Shown here: piece by piece, positions 35,250 through 46,861 of the stretch | Numbering within the stretch: position 1 is the first letter of the stretch | Layout: every line of letters begins with the position of its first letter | NCBI RefSeq assembly: GCF_022605725.1 | Contig: NC_065548.1 | Span: 14,355,644-14,419,643, forward strand | Source of the DNA: Anthonomus grandis grandis | Lineage: Eukaryota; Arthropoda; Insecta; Coleoptera; Curculionidae | DNA length: 64,000 nt | Direction of reading: 5' to 3' | The notes under the pieces: model-generated | What the model was told of the DNA's origin: nothing | Database searches by the model: none | Seen by the model: only the letters and a program-made list of their open reading frames with translations | Position numbers and translations under genes: made by a program

Positions 35250-35600
35250 TGTTTCAGACGGAAATGGTTGCCATTGAAACGTGTGCACGAGATATGATGC
35301 AGAGGAATATGGAATACGTATCTGCATATCAAACAGGCATCATCAAATTGATTGAAGAACCCGATTATTAGGGTTAGCTCTAGTTGAGAAAGCTAACGCT
35401 AAACATACTTTGAATAAACTAAAACTTGCCAAGAAAAGAGCAGAATGAAGCAGAGCACGAGGTTCCAATGCTATAACAAAAAGGTTGCAGTGTCGTAAGC
35501 AAACCTTCACGATGAGAAACAATGATTAATCTGGGTAAATTCACAAGCTCGCAGGTAGTTCAAGGAATTACTAGATCGGCACCTTAAAAATCGAGTCATG
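35250..35600 (+). pseudogene. Possible non-LTR RNase H fragment
   Basis: Starts MFQTEMVAIETCARDMMQRN, resembling the second RNase H block (FQAExxAI..CA) of retrotransposons. It is followed by weak similarity and stops. No catalytic DSQ motif is visible. Confidence 0.45.
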
Positions 35601-37685
35601 GAAATTATGAATATGAAGAAAACTATGATCGCTTTGTTTTTGTAAATCTTTTAACTAGACACAGCGAATTGAGATATTATAAAAAATATATACTGAAGCA
35701 CTTTATGCTGCGGGATCTAAGATCTCAGGACTGCAAGGAGATAAACATGCAAATCCTATTAGCCTTCTATTAAGCTGTGGGCTTTATGAATGTTATTCAT
35801 TTAATACAAAGCAGGGTATATTGGTACAACGGTTAACACTAAGTGTCTCCAATCTGTCCGCTATTCAATTAATAGTTATAAATTCGGTTCAGAGAGAACT
35901 AAAATCATTTGTTACACTAGTCAATTTAAGTTGATTTTCTTTTCTAATTTTAACGATAATTTTTGTTTTTTTTTACTCTATTTAAATGTATATGTTACTA
36001 TTTTTATAAAGCTTATATTACTACTTTGGAAATAATATTTTCAGATTTTTCGATACACTTTTTCTTTAATATATAATAATAAACAGATTAATATATTAAT
36101 TAGATTATTTTAATGAAATTCGTAAAAAAATATTAGACTCTCGCCATACTACTAGATTGATTAAATATACGTTATCCGGAAATAAAAATAACGCAGGTTG
36201 TCTTATTAAAGATCTTCCATTAACCTGTTATATAAGGGATATGAACCAATAAATGTAGATCGGCTGTAGCTGGTTGGCTGTAAGTAGTAAATATAGAAAC
36301 TGGTCCCTACAACCAACATCAATAAAACAATAAGATATATTAATTAGTAAGCTCACACTACGCAACAAAAGCAAAACAGTAATTTATACAAATTGTCTAA
36401 CCACACTTGTTTAATATTAATATTAAAAACTTCATGTCTACTAATAAATTGTTTTTAATGTCTTAAAAATAGAGCTTTAATAAATTTTTATTCAAGTCAT
36501 TGATGTTTCCATTGCAGGATTACTGAAGCTATAAATTTTAAAATAGCATAACCTAAATGGATATGGCATTTACTTTTTTAAAAAGTCCATATCGCTAATT
36601 AAATTTGAAATAAATTATTTTACTTTTATAGGTTAAATGTATATCCATATTTTAGTATTTTTTTATAGGATTATAATGTACATAGACATTTTTGACACGA
36701 TTTAAAAAATATTTACTGTATGGTGAAATAAAAAGTAAAATGTTAACATATAACTTTTCTATTAAATAAAAATCAAAAAACATTTATTAACGAATTCCCG
36801 GGAAATAAAAGAACCTTTTTCCCAAACACCGCAAATTGACCCTTCAAAAAATCGTTCCGACTGAATATCAAATGAACAAAGAAACCCAGTAGATTGGAAA
36901 TTGGAAAGTCTCAAGCACCTTTGTATATCGGACAAAATTTCTTGGGATCTTTTCTATTCTCGCTACCACCTCGATTTATATCGCAGACAACTCCAGGACC
37001 CCGTAATGGATCTGTCTTATTTTAAACCGAGTAGCAATGGAATTGTTGAATTAACACGAAGTGTTTATTGCAAAGCGAGAGCAAGCGGAATGCTTTGAAT
37101 TTACGTTTGACTATTGCAGATAACAATTCTCGGATAAATTGCTTTTGTAAAGTAATTTAACCGGATTTACTTGCCACGTACTCTTAGACAGCGTCTCTCT
37201 AAAACGTCTGTAGAACAATAACAATTTCAGCACGTATTTTTCATTTCATACCAAGCTGTAAATCCTACTCTCTCTGACTTTGAGGCCGTTTTATAAACTT
37301 TTGGTGTAGTTTTTAATGGACGTAACGTGAACATAAAGGCAAAGAACAGATCGTTTACAGCTCATAATTTTAAAACTTTTATCAGCATTTCCAGAGAAAA
37401 GAAATCCCAAGTCTGCCAAACCTTGGATCACTCAGGAAATACTTTCCGAATTCTCCATTATTCATGTCATACTTTAACAAGTATAATAAAAGGATTTTTA
37501 CGATAGATCTTGTAGATTCATCTAATAGATCTTGGTCTAAGGCTAATATCATAACTGATCGAAGTTCTTCGTATATTGATCCTCTATAATTTTTGGAGCC
37601 TCCTATGATTCTTATTTTATTTTCTCCTTACAGACTTTACACGGGTTCATGTTCAGGGGTTCTGAACATAAAGAGTGAATTATTA
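35601..37685. other. No gene seen
   Basis: AT-rich. A segment at 36888-36990 weakly resembles 42905-43000 (both with GGAAATTG-AAAGT, then CTATTCT-GC). No coding support. Confidence 0.5.
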
Positions 37686-37689
37686 TTCA

Positions 37690-38600
37690 TAAAAAATAAA
37701 AGCTCATTATAATAGAGTTTTAAATAACAAAAATTCAATGAAATCAAATCAACCATGTCAAAACTCGTTAAAAGACTTGTTTAGAAGAGAATTGTATAAT
37801 TTGGACAGGCATAACTTATTGTCTGCAAGTCAATTTGCCAAAAAAACAATCTCAATAAGGAGAATGTCCCCGCGGCAGTGTTTTGTGACTTGACTAAAGC
37901 GTTTGATTGTGTCAATCATGAAATACTGGCTATCTATCTAACAGGAGTCAGTCAGTTGTTTTAAATAGTACTTCATCCCGAGTTCGCTCAACAAATTCTG
38001 CCAGACCCTAGAGCTCTGCATTAGGCCTACTGCTGTACTTAATAATTTCTTCTGATTCGAACGCTCTTAGAAGCTGGTGTAAGGCAAATTTGTTAGCAGT
38101 TAATGTCTTTCAAATTCTGATCCTCTAGATGTGCATGAGTCTCACAGATAGCCAAAGAGGTTGCACAGGGTTATCATGCAGTGAGAGTTCTGGCTCATGA
38201 GTTGGGTGAAAGGTTCTCTAAGGATATTTACTTTGCTTTGGTTGAATCCCATATGAGATATGCTGTTTGTTTTGAATATGGTTGTACATGCATCATGGAC
38301 TCATTCAGATACTTTTAGTACTTCAGAAAAGAGATTTAAGGTTTGTGTGTGGATCAAATAGATGTCAGTCACGTAGGCCTTTATTTCTTTCAAGTAAAAA
38401 ATGTGTTACAAATACTTGTTCATTTCATGCTGAATTTAAACATTCATAAGATCCAATAATCCCAACTGTACACGAAGCTCACAGCAATGGTAACTATTCC
38501 AATCTCACGATCTGCACTAACAAACAATTAAACAGTTGTTTTAAGAGTCTAAAAATTGTTATTTATTTTAAGGATATAATTTGGTATGAAATGTGCTGTT
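37690..38600 (+). pseudogene. Jockey-like non-LTR RT relic
   Basis: The plus-strand frames give VPAAVFCDLTKAFDCVNHEI (near 37870), SSALGLLLYLI (the QG-SVLGPLLFLI block, near 38010) and FSKDIYFALVESHMRYAVCF (near 38210-38280), the post-RT block 'AYFALFESHLRYG'. The YADD region is not recognisable and many stops occur. The order and spacing fit a jockey-clade RT with internal deletions. Confidence 0.75.
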
Positions 38601-38689
38601 CTCACTAGCTTTAAGTCATATGAAGTGTCTGTTGATTATACTTGCCCAGGAAGCAATAGCGAAAGAAAATATTGATCTGTAATTCACCC

Positions 38690-38835
38690 TGTAAATACTG
38701 AGCATAGTCTCTAGTAATTACCACAGTGTTGCATAAGTGGCGTTGAGCGCGTTTCTGTGGGTCTTGTGGCTATGCCAGAAACTGGTTAAGATAAATGCCC
38801 ATGTATTTGACAAGTTTGGCCCAAGCAAGTGATAC
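38690..38835 (-). pseudogene. RT C-terminal fragment, jockey-like
   Basis: On the minus strand, SVSWAKLVKYMGIYLNQFLA then, in another frame, THRNALNATYATLW match the 'VKYLGIxLDxxLTWxxHI...' block downstream of YADD. It runs opposite to the adjacent relic at 37690-38600. Confidence 0.6.
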
Positions 38836-39600
38836 ATTTATCAATTGTACATCTCTTTTAAAGGTGATTTACGAGTTTCGGTAAACGTGACCACTTGTGT
38901 CGTTCATGTATTGTCTGCGTTGATCCATCCACGTCACTAGCTTATTTAAATGGCTTTGCTAACCCAACCAAGCCAGTTTCTTCTTGTAGCGGAAGTTGTC
39001 ATGGCTGTGCCTGGAACTGGAATATCTTGTTCTTCTCTTTATAGGGAGTTCGGACATCTAGATGTTGCGTAAGAGGGGTGAAAGGAGCGATAGTTTGGTG
39101 AAGCTTCTGCTACAGTCTGGAGAGGTATGGAAAAATGTTTATCAGTGGAGATGTAAAAGATTTCGTTCCAAAGAGTTTCGCTAGTTGTAATTTTTGGGTA
39201 CCTCCCCCCGTATCGATTTTTTCACCAAAAAAAAATTTTTTTTCGAATTCGAACTAACAACGATAACATCTTGTTCTCGTCCCAGTAATCCCGAAAATAC
39301 CGGGTTATGGGGGTCTACGAGCAGAAACAAGGGAATGGGAGCACTTTTGAAAATTGCCAAATATGTTACTTTTGACGATTTTTTTGAGCCCAAAATTCGC
39401 CTCCAAAAAGGTTAGATCTCAGCAATTAAAAGAGCTGCGATCTTGCGGGTAGTCTCATTCGAATTCTACGGACGAAGCTAAGAGAAAACCGTTGGAATTA
39501 TCTTGATTGAGCCCGAGATATCGAACTTCAAAGTTTGGGAATTTCAATTGCTTATTAAGTTATAATATCAAATTTTATCAAGTGCTATATATCTTATAAA
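38836..39600. other. Unassigned segment, less AT-rich from 39181 to 39560
   Basis: A stretch of about 380 bp (39181-39560) differs in composition from its surroundings and has open frames on both strands that overlap. Overlapping open frames on opposite strands suggest a repeat sequence, not a gene. No domain recognised. Confidence 0.35.
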
Positions 39601-40439
39601 GGCTTTGACTGGAAGATGCTTAGAACATTGAAAAACTAGAATCAGTAAACAATAACGTGCTCAGGGGTATAGGGGTGGTTTGTTTAAAAGAATATTACCG
39701 TTTGTCTGTTATCAAGTTTACACATATTTTGATAAGAAGAAAATGTTTAGCTATATATTAACACATAATATAAATAAATTATTTATATTGGATTTTGGAT
39801 TACAAAAAAAAGATAGAAATCTTTAAACCAAAAAAAAATTACTAACATTTTTATTCCTAACGCTTTAAAAAAAATGTGAAAGGGCAACACCGCATTCATA
39901 AGCGAAATGTCATCTTGTCAAAGTCAGACGGCTTTGTGTTTACATTAGAAATTTGTGAGGTTCTGTGTTTTTTTATTTCTTTCTGGTTGTAAAAGAATAG
40001 AGGTCTGTTGTGAGTGTTTTTGTGAACTGTCACGATGGTAAAAACTCGTTCCGCATCATGAGCAAAAGGCAATTAAAACCTATTTTTTCACAAGTAAATA
40101 CCGATACCTTCATAACATCACACCTGGAGGAACTGTCTTCATAAACGTAGGATAGAGGATCTTAGAAATAAGTCTAAATAAACTTGGATGTGAATGTGTC
40201 TGTGACATACGACTATATTTTTAAATCTAAAAGAATACTTAATTATTTCATGTTTTGTTGTTGTCTTGGCAGAAAAATGACATAATATGTACTATAGATA
40301 CTTCTGTAGTTATTATATATTTTTAATAAAGACATTAGGTAAATTAGTTTCCGATATAGCAATACTGTCCCTTTGCAGAAGTCGTAGCCTGTATACATTA
40401 TAGTATAAATTAGGTGATTTAAGATTGATAATTGTTTAA

Positions 40440-41215
40440 CTCTTAACCCGTAATGTGAAAATTTGAATATAATTTGAAACATATCTATGGTCTATTGGAC
40501 CAGGACACATAAAAATTGAAATTAAAAAAGAAAACTTCATTACTTGATGATTCAAAGACATTATCATTCTAAATATTGGGCGATGAATGTTTAGAAAATA
40601 GTTGAGGCATATCTTCATACAAAGATTTCATGATTGAAGATAGCATGAGTCCAAGCAAAGCTTTTAGGTCGACTATATTAGTGTTTCTGTAACTTGAGTT
40701 ATTAAAATTGACCAAATTTTCTCTCATAGAAGTAATTTTTATATTTTTCTAAGTTACAATTTTTTGAAGCATTTCATTATCTACTGAAAAATTCCACATG
40801 TTTGATTTTTAGTCTGTTTATTTCCCAGACTCCTGCCGTATGGCGTTAGACCTGGAAATCCTTTGATAATGTTATGTCTTCAAGTTTTTTTTTACGTTCG
40901 CTTGCCATTAAAAATCATGTTTTTCCTGGAATATGTTCATTTCTAGCTCTAAAAGTTCACTGTCTGAACGCAATCTCAATCTTCATCGCTCAAGTCATCA
41001 CTTTCTTGAATAAAACAATCTGAATCTTCGTCCGAATTATCTGCAACATCTTCAGACTCTTGGGCAGATAAGTATAGATTTAAATTTTCGAAACGCAACA
41101 TTGTTTGTATTTTTTCAGCAAAATCTGGGTCAGCCAGATTTACGCATTTACTCCGACCCGTACCACTAAGACCAGACCTATATCCATCTTTCCTTTAAAA
41201 TGAAAGATTATTAGT
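40440..41215 (-). pseudogene. piggyBac transposase N-terminal fragment
   Basis: Minus-strand frames show an acidic N-terminal region (SEDVADNSDEDSDCFIQESD, near 40995-41065), then NIVDLKALLGLMLSS, then a shifted frame with HRPIFRMIMSLNHQV (near 40550). The last resembles the piggyBac block 'GRPIFRxxMSLxRF', which precedes the first catalytic Asp. The DDD catalytic core and the C-terminal cysteine domain are deleted. Stops interrupt the remainder. Confidence 0.75.
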
Positions 41216-41569
41216 AATAAGTTAAGTATTTTATACGCAAAATACAAAATACCTAATTTTTGTGAGTAGGCATCTGTTACAGTTGGTCTGGAAGACCTTC
41301 TATAAAAACTACGTAATTCGTAACAACTGTACTTTTTAAAATTCGGCCTTAATGCGACTCAACTGCTACAAGAGTCGAAGAGATAGTATAACACTATGCC
41401 ACCGAACATAAACTAGAACTATAAACTCTTGTTCTTTATACTGTGACATGCTTAGCATAGGCTAGCGGGAAGGTATGTGGAAAGATGTGCATGTGGAGCC
41501 TACAGCGTTGTTGTAATTAGCAGAAAGTCTACGTGCTTGGTCTATTAGACCAATATTACGGGTTAAGGG
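40440..41569 (-). mobile_element. piggyBac-derived element, 1130 bp, TTAA target duplication
   Basis: Flanked by TTAA at 40436-40439 and 41570-41573. The terminal repeats are CTCTTAACCCGTAAT (left) and, read inward, CCCTTAACCCGTAAT (right), differing at one base and starting with the CCC typical of piggyBac. Subterminal TGGTCTATTGGACCA and TGGTCTATTAGACCA lie inside both ends. The related R1 copy has the uninterrupted site GTTTAATACAATAAAATTA with a single TTAA at 53334-53337, which confirms the boundaries. It is internally deleted and so non-autonomous. Confidence 0.95.
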
Positions 41570-42095
41570 TTAATACAATAAAATTATGCAAAATGTTAAA
41601 AATATTAAAGCATGAATAATTAAAAAATCTATATAATATTTAATTTGCATAGAAATGTTTATTATTAGCTAGGTACTTCTACTCTAATGAAGTGCATTAA
41701 AAACACACATAAATAGTTTATAAACGGTAATATTAATTATATTTAAAGCACACTCTATTAATAATAAATATTTATGATGTAAATATTTTTTAACGACGCC
41801 ACTGGTAGTGATTCATTATGTTGGTGGCATCAACAATGGGATCAAGCGGCGTTGCCATGTCATTACTTCTTTCTCTAAAATAAATTATCTACATTCATTT
41901 AACGTTGAATGTCAATTTTATTAAAGGGTATTTTATCATAGTTTATTTAAAAAAATGTTTGGATTTTTTATTAAGGGAGAACTGTAGTATTTTTTGTGTC
42001 TGTCAAAATAAATGACAAATTTTTATCATATCAGAAAACTGCCCATAGCTCCACGGAATGCTACTTCTAGCCTTTATAATGTCCTAAGGGAAGAT

Positions 42096-43265
42096 GTAGT
42101 GGGTCTGGTGACTTTGTGCAAGATAATGCATGATCGGAGCGTTCCATCCGATTCTGAAGTCTTTTATTACAATTCTCTGAAGCATTAATTTTTCGCGATA
42201 TTTTCAAAGGCTGAGAGAAGTGAAGCCTTTAATAAACTGCTTCACATTTTTTTTTCAATAATCTTAACAGCCCTCTTAGTCAATTTTTGATAACTAAAAC
42301 TGGCTCGTTCGGTTTACTTATAGAAAAAAAATAATTCAAGGGAGTTAAATCCAATTTCATAGAGTATAGAAGACCCTTATCCGATTTAAATGTTTGGGCA
42401 ACTGAGGTTGGTGCCAATATTTGCGGATATTAGAGTATAATCTATTTGGGGACTATCATAACCCACTAGTTCTAATAAATCTAAATGCGTATTTTGTAAA
42501 TGTTCGAAATAATCTACACTATCATATAGTACTCAGTATTACCAGAAATCCAATGCGAAGAGTTTTCTGCAAACAGCTTTAGTAAAAGACTATTAGTCTT
42601 CAGAAAAAAATGATGCTAATTTTGTAACTTAACTAGCCTTAATTTAGTAAGAAAGTTAATTTCCATGAAGCTTCAAAACTGTTCATAACCCGAGGAATAT
42701 GCTAAGATTTTGTACAGATCTTTTAGAGACATTTCTAACAATGCCTTGCAAAAACTTTTAATTTTTAAGATTTAAACTATACTTTTCCACACATAAGAGA
42801 AGCAAACTACTATTTTTCCATGGCATGTTACATTCCCTTGTATTTTTATAAACAATACTTCCGGGACAAGGGACAGACGCGTTTCGGCCGGAAACAAAAT
42901 CCTCGGCGGAATGGAAATTGAAAAGTTTCGAGCATCTTTTGTATCCCAGATGAAACCGTTGCTGTTTGCTATTCTTGCCGAGGTCTTCGCAATTTATGAC
43001 CAAAGATTATATGAGTTTTCGTAGCGGATTTATCTTATTTCCGGCACAATAACTATGGATCATGGAAATTTGCTATTTTTTATAGTACGTTTTTGGGGTA
43101 AAAATAGAAGGTTAAAAAATATGCTAATTATCATGTTTTAGGGTGAAGCGAGGAGAGATGGCACACGTTTTACAAATCATAAAATATCATTACATTATAT
43201 GTTTGTATATTTAAAAAAATACAAACTAAAACTAAAAACTGAAACTAGAAATCAGTCCGTCTATT
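42096..43265. other. No gene seen
   Basis: AT-rich, no supported feature apart from the weak similarity of 42905-43000 to 36888-36990. Confidence 0.5.
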
Positions 43266-43269
43266 CTAC

Positions 43270-43690
43270 TCGCTAGGAGAGTTGGACATTACTTGGTAGG
43301 ATAGATGAAACTTGAATTTTATAACTTTTTTTTTGTAGCACTGATTTTTGGACCACAATTTTAACAAACGTTGCTATAAGACGTGCAACTATCGTGCAGA
43401 CATCTTGCATAAAGAACGCACTTGATCCAGTCGTCCTTCTTCTTCGTTTGTCGATAGTCTTTGTTACATCCAACGCATTCATTTTCCATATCACTGAAAC
43501 ACTCTTCTTCACTAGAAAAATCATCTTAAATCATGTCATCGGACTCTGAAGAAGAGACTACTGTGTTTTTTTCACCAATTTCCAACCGTTTAGGCTTCTT
43601 TGGTATCTTTGACTTTTTGATTAACTCTAGCACCTTACGCTTCTTTTCTTCCACCTCTTTTCTATTTCTGATATACGCCGGTGAAAATAA
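43270..43690 (-). pseudogene. C-terminus of a pogo/Tigger-like transposase, broken
   Basis: The minus strand encodes EEKKRKVLELIKKSKIPKKP (basic linker), KNTVVSSSESDD (acidic serines), a stop, then EEECFSDMENECVGCNKDY and KKDDWIKCVLYARCLHDSC. The last is a C4/C-H-C zinc-binding tail (CxxC...C...C...H..C...C..C) found at the end of many insect pogo-type DDE transposases. Stops in the middle and after the zinc motif show it is a pseudogene. The DDE core was not found. Confidence 0.6.
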
Positions 43691-43699
43691 AACTACTTC

Positions 43700-45490
43700 C
43701 AGATTGGCTCAAAATTCCTTGATTCGTTGAATAAAACCCAAATACCCTATAAAAAATTTAACATAAAAATTGAAAATTTAATTTAAAAAAGGTAAAGGAG
43801 CCATATGACCTTTTTATCAAACTCAGGAATTTCACATTTTTTAACCCTCTCCAAAAATGTCGGATGTAGACTTACATTTTGACCCATTTCACGGCTTTAA
43901 AATTGTTTCTATTCGAGCCATTTAACACACAGCGAAGGTATTTCGTGAGTAAAAGGGCCATAAAAACCAGACCTTTTTTGGCGTTAAAATTAAATCCCGT
44001 CTGTATTTTCGTGCTAAACTGTTTTTCTTTTTTTTTTTCGTTGGGGCGTTAAAGCCAGCTGCTATTGACATATCTCATATATCATACAGATATAATTGGA
44101 TTTTAATTACAAGTTTCAATTATTAATTATAGAGAAAGCCGAATTTAAAATGTGATAATAGGAAAGAGGAATTATGTCAAATCGCTGGCTCTGCGAAGAT
44201 ATATTACATGTATTTGTAGAAAGAAACTAAGGAATTATTACCAAGAAAAGCAATTTATTTCCACTACCAAACCGATTACTCTTCGTGTCGATGTCAACGA
44301 AGGAGGGTTGTACAAATACTATATTATTCTAAAGGCATTGCTATAATAAATAATGAAGCTTTGTTTCGTTGAATTGAACTCGTTGTATGTACTTAAACAG
44401 TAGAGTAACTTGAAGGTTTCATGTTCATACTAAGGTTAATTAATTAAGCATTACAAGAATAATTGACACACTTTTTTTTATCAGTTAATACACCTTTATG
44501 TATCAGTTATTTTTTACAGATTGCGCGATAAAATCAAACGGCAATCTTTTTCTACCATTAAACATTGGTAGTTTGTTGTAAGTCCTAGAGATGATGTTCA
44601 GCACATCTGTTTACAATTCATCCAGTATTAAATAGATTTTTGACTATTTCGACATTGAATTCCGCACATATTATAGACCATACTTTTTACACGACTATCA
44701 ATTCATCTCCAGCGACCTTAATTCATCATTTCAAGAATGGCGGCATAGGTACTCATGCTGAAACAACGGCGGAAATTAATATTTTGGCACTGATTACAGA
44801 CTGACGTTATTGCTTTATTAAAAACTATATCGCAATACAAATATTTCGTAATAGTTATTGTTAGTAAGTTTTTCCTATTGAAGGAAGCAAGGCTAACCTT
44901 AAAGTAATCTTAAAGGTCATCATTGAATTTCCCTAACCTTAAAAAATACTTGAGGAAACTGTCAACACTACCTGGAGAAAATGTTCAGCAAAAATATCTC
45001 TGTACAGATTTTTTAACGACTTTTGTATTAATGATATTATTGAATTTTGTAAAACATTTTAAGTTAATGTATTTTAAACTAATTTATTAAGTTAAAATTT
45101 GTAAGCAGCCAATCTGACATCCAAAATATCCAAAAAGTAAGTCTAAAAAACCCTTGCAGCCGTTGTTTTTTTGCCAGTCGTTAGTGGTCATGAGGACAAC
45201 TTAAAATAAACCGTTCTAGCTAAATCATAGTTATACAGAAAAATTAATTGCATGAACAATAAAGATAATTAAATTCTCTACAATTTATCTTTGAGGAGTA
45301 AAGCTGTAGAACTAAAGGGGACAAGGTTAGGGGGCGTCAAAATCACCAAAATATTTTTTTTTAGCTTTGGAATTACTTTATTGTGATGAATTTGCTTTAA
45401 GATAATTTGCTTCGATATCTCACTTTTTAAAATTCGAACTTTTTTTCTATAAAAGATCCTGGATCTAGAACTAATAAAGATCCGAACTGA
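43700..45490. other. No gene seen
   Basis: AT-rich, no supported feature. Confidence 0.5.
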
Positions 45491-45494
45491 ATCG

Positions 45495-45640
45495 AACAAC
45501 CTATACACTCACAACCAATTTGGTTTTAGAAAATGGAGAAATGATAGTCATGCAATACTGGATTTGGTTTCTAATATTGTTGACTTACTTTACAACATGC
45601 GCTTTAACTCCCAAACAAATCCTGTTCTCTATGATGGAAG
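45495..45640 (+). pseudogene. Non-LTR RT fragment
   Basis: YTLTTNQFGFRKWRNDSHAI then LDLVSNIVDLLYN match the RT block 'xxQFGFRxxxSTxxAIxxLVxxI'. Only this block is left. It is on the opposite strand to the RTE gene that follows. Confidence 0.72.
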
Positions 45641-46145
45641 TAAATGTCCCAAATATTTTAGCTTAAGAGTAGAGATTAATTAATAAGTGATGGTGGGTCT
45701 GGGGTACAGGGAAGACTGTGGGCATGTATTTGTGGAGTGCATGTTGACGACTGTGACCTGCGTACTTGTGTATAAGTGTTATGTGTGAACGAAACATCCA
45801 GAGGTTTGTCCATTATTATTAGACCCGAAATAGGCAAGATCTGCCACATTCATACTGGTGACTTGAAAGGTGTCAAGAATAACCAAGATATTGTGTATGA
45901 AGTTTTTTACTGCTATTCCCATGAACTTGACAAATGAACCCTTTGTTTCCATTCAGAATACAGTCAAGAACTACCAAATAGAAAATGCTTTTCAAACATA
46001 TGAAAAATATTTTAATGACAATTTTAATACCTAGCAAATCTAGCGTTTTTAACCTTGTACTATGTATAAATTGTTTTTCTCTTTTTTATGTATATACTAA
46101 AAACTGATACTATTGCTAGGATTAGTATTAATAGAAAAAATCTTT
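45641..46145. other. No gene seen
   Basis: No supported feature; possibly eroded retrotransposon sequence. Confidence 0.4.
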
Positions 46146-46861
46146 TTTTTTCTTCTTTTTTGAACCATTTTATTTTGTCTACTCCTAGATGTAGGCCTCA
46201 AGCAATACGTATGATTTTACTTTATTGTCGGATTTCCTCATTCCTTTTCCTGTCCTTAAAACTGATGCCAAGCATCGTTTGCTTCATAGCTCCTTGCATT
46301 ACCTTTAGCTGGTTTGTGTTTTTTTTTTGTTAGTGATATGGTTTCCAGGCCATATTATGTCGCTATTAACAGTATACAAGTGTCAAAAACTTTCCTCTTA
46401 TGATTTATAGGAATTTCTCTTCTTCTTATATTCCTATAAGTTTATAATTCCTTTATATTTCCTTATTTTTATTGGAATTTATCTTCCCGAAAGCCTTTTA
46501 AGTTAGTCGTACTCTTCATATTATCTTGGCTGCGTGATTTTGCTTGCCTGTCCTTCTTCATTTTTAATCCGACATTCTTCGACTCATCATTAAATTCTTC
46601 CAGCATACCACTCAGTTCTTGCATATTGCTGCTTATTAGGATGATGTCATCGGCAAATCGGAGATGTTCAAAAAGGACCCGTTAATATTTACGTCTTCAG
46701 TTATAGTTAGATGTCTACATTAAAGTGATTTAAAGGCATTTTCCAGTGCCAAGATGAATAGTTTTGGGGATAAGATATCGCCTTGATATACTCTTCTATT
46801 TATTTTGATTTCATCTGTTTGTAGATCCTCATTGATGTTATTAATATGTATCATCATTTTA

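Larger units (their letters stand above)
39605..42095. repeat. Unnamed dispersed repeat R1, copy A, with a nested piggyBac element
   Basis: Matches copy B (53075-55965) in several collinear blocks. The shared blocks are: ACTAGAATCAGTAAAC (39637 and 53083); TTAGTTTCCGATATAGCAA (40344 and 53235); the block containing CACTGGTAGTGATTC and CGGCGTTGCCATGTCATTAC (near 41800-41870 and 53518-53585); and ATCTACATTCATTTAACGTTGAAT. Its end carries CTGCCCATAGCTCCACGGAA, shared with 10270. No open frame is shared, so it is non-coding, perhaps the body of a non-autonomous element. It is interrupted at 40440-41569. Confidence 0.82.

Noticed and set aside
35815..35900. Possible tRNA-derived SINE (TGGTACAACGG ... 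GGTTCAGAG)
   Set aside because: The box A and box B words are imperfect and no cloverleaf or tail could be drawn.
43533..43730. 65-codon plus-strand ORF
   Set aside because: Antisense to the basic linker of the pogo-like transposase relic on the minus strand.
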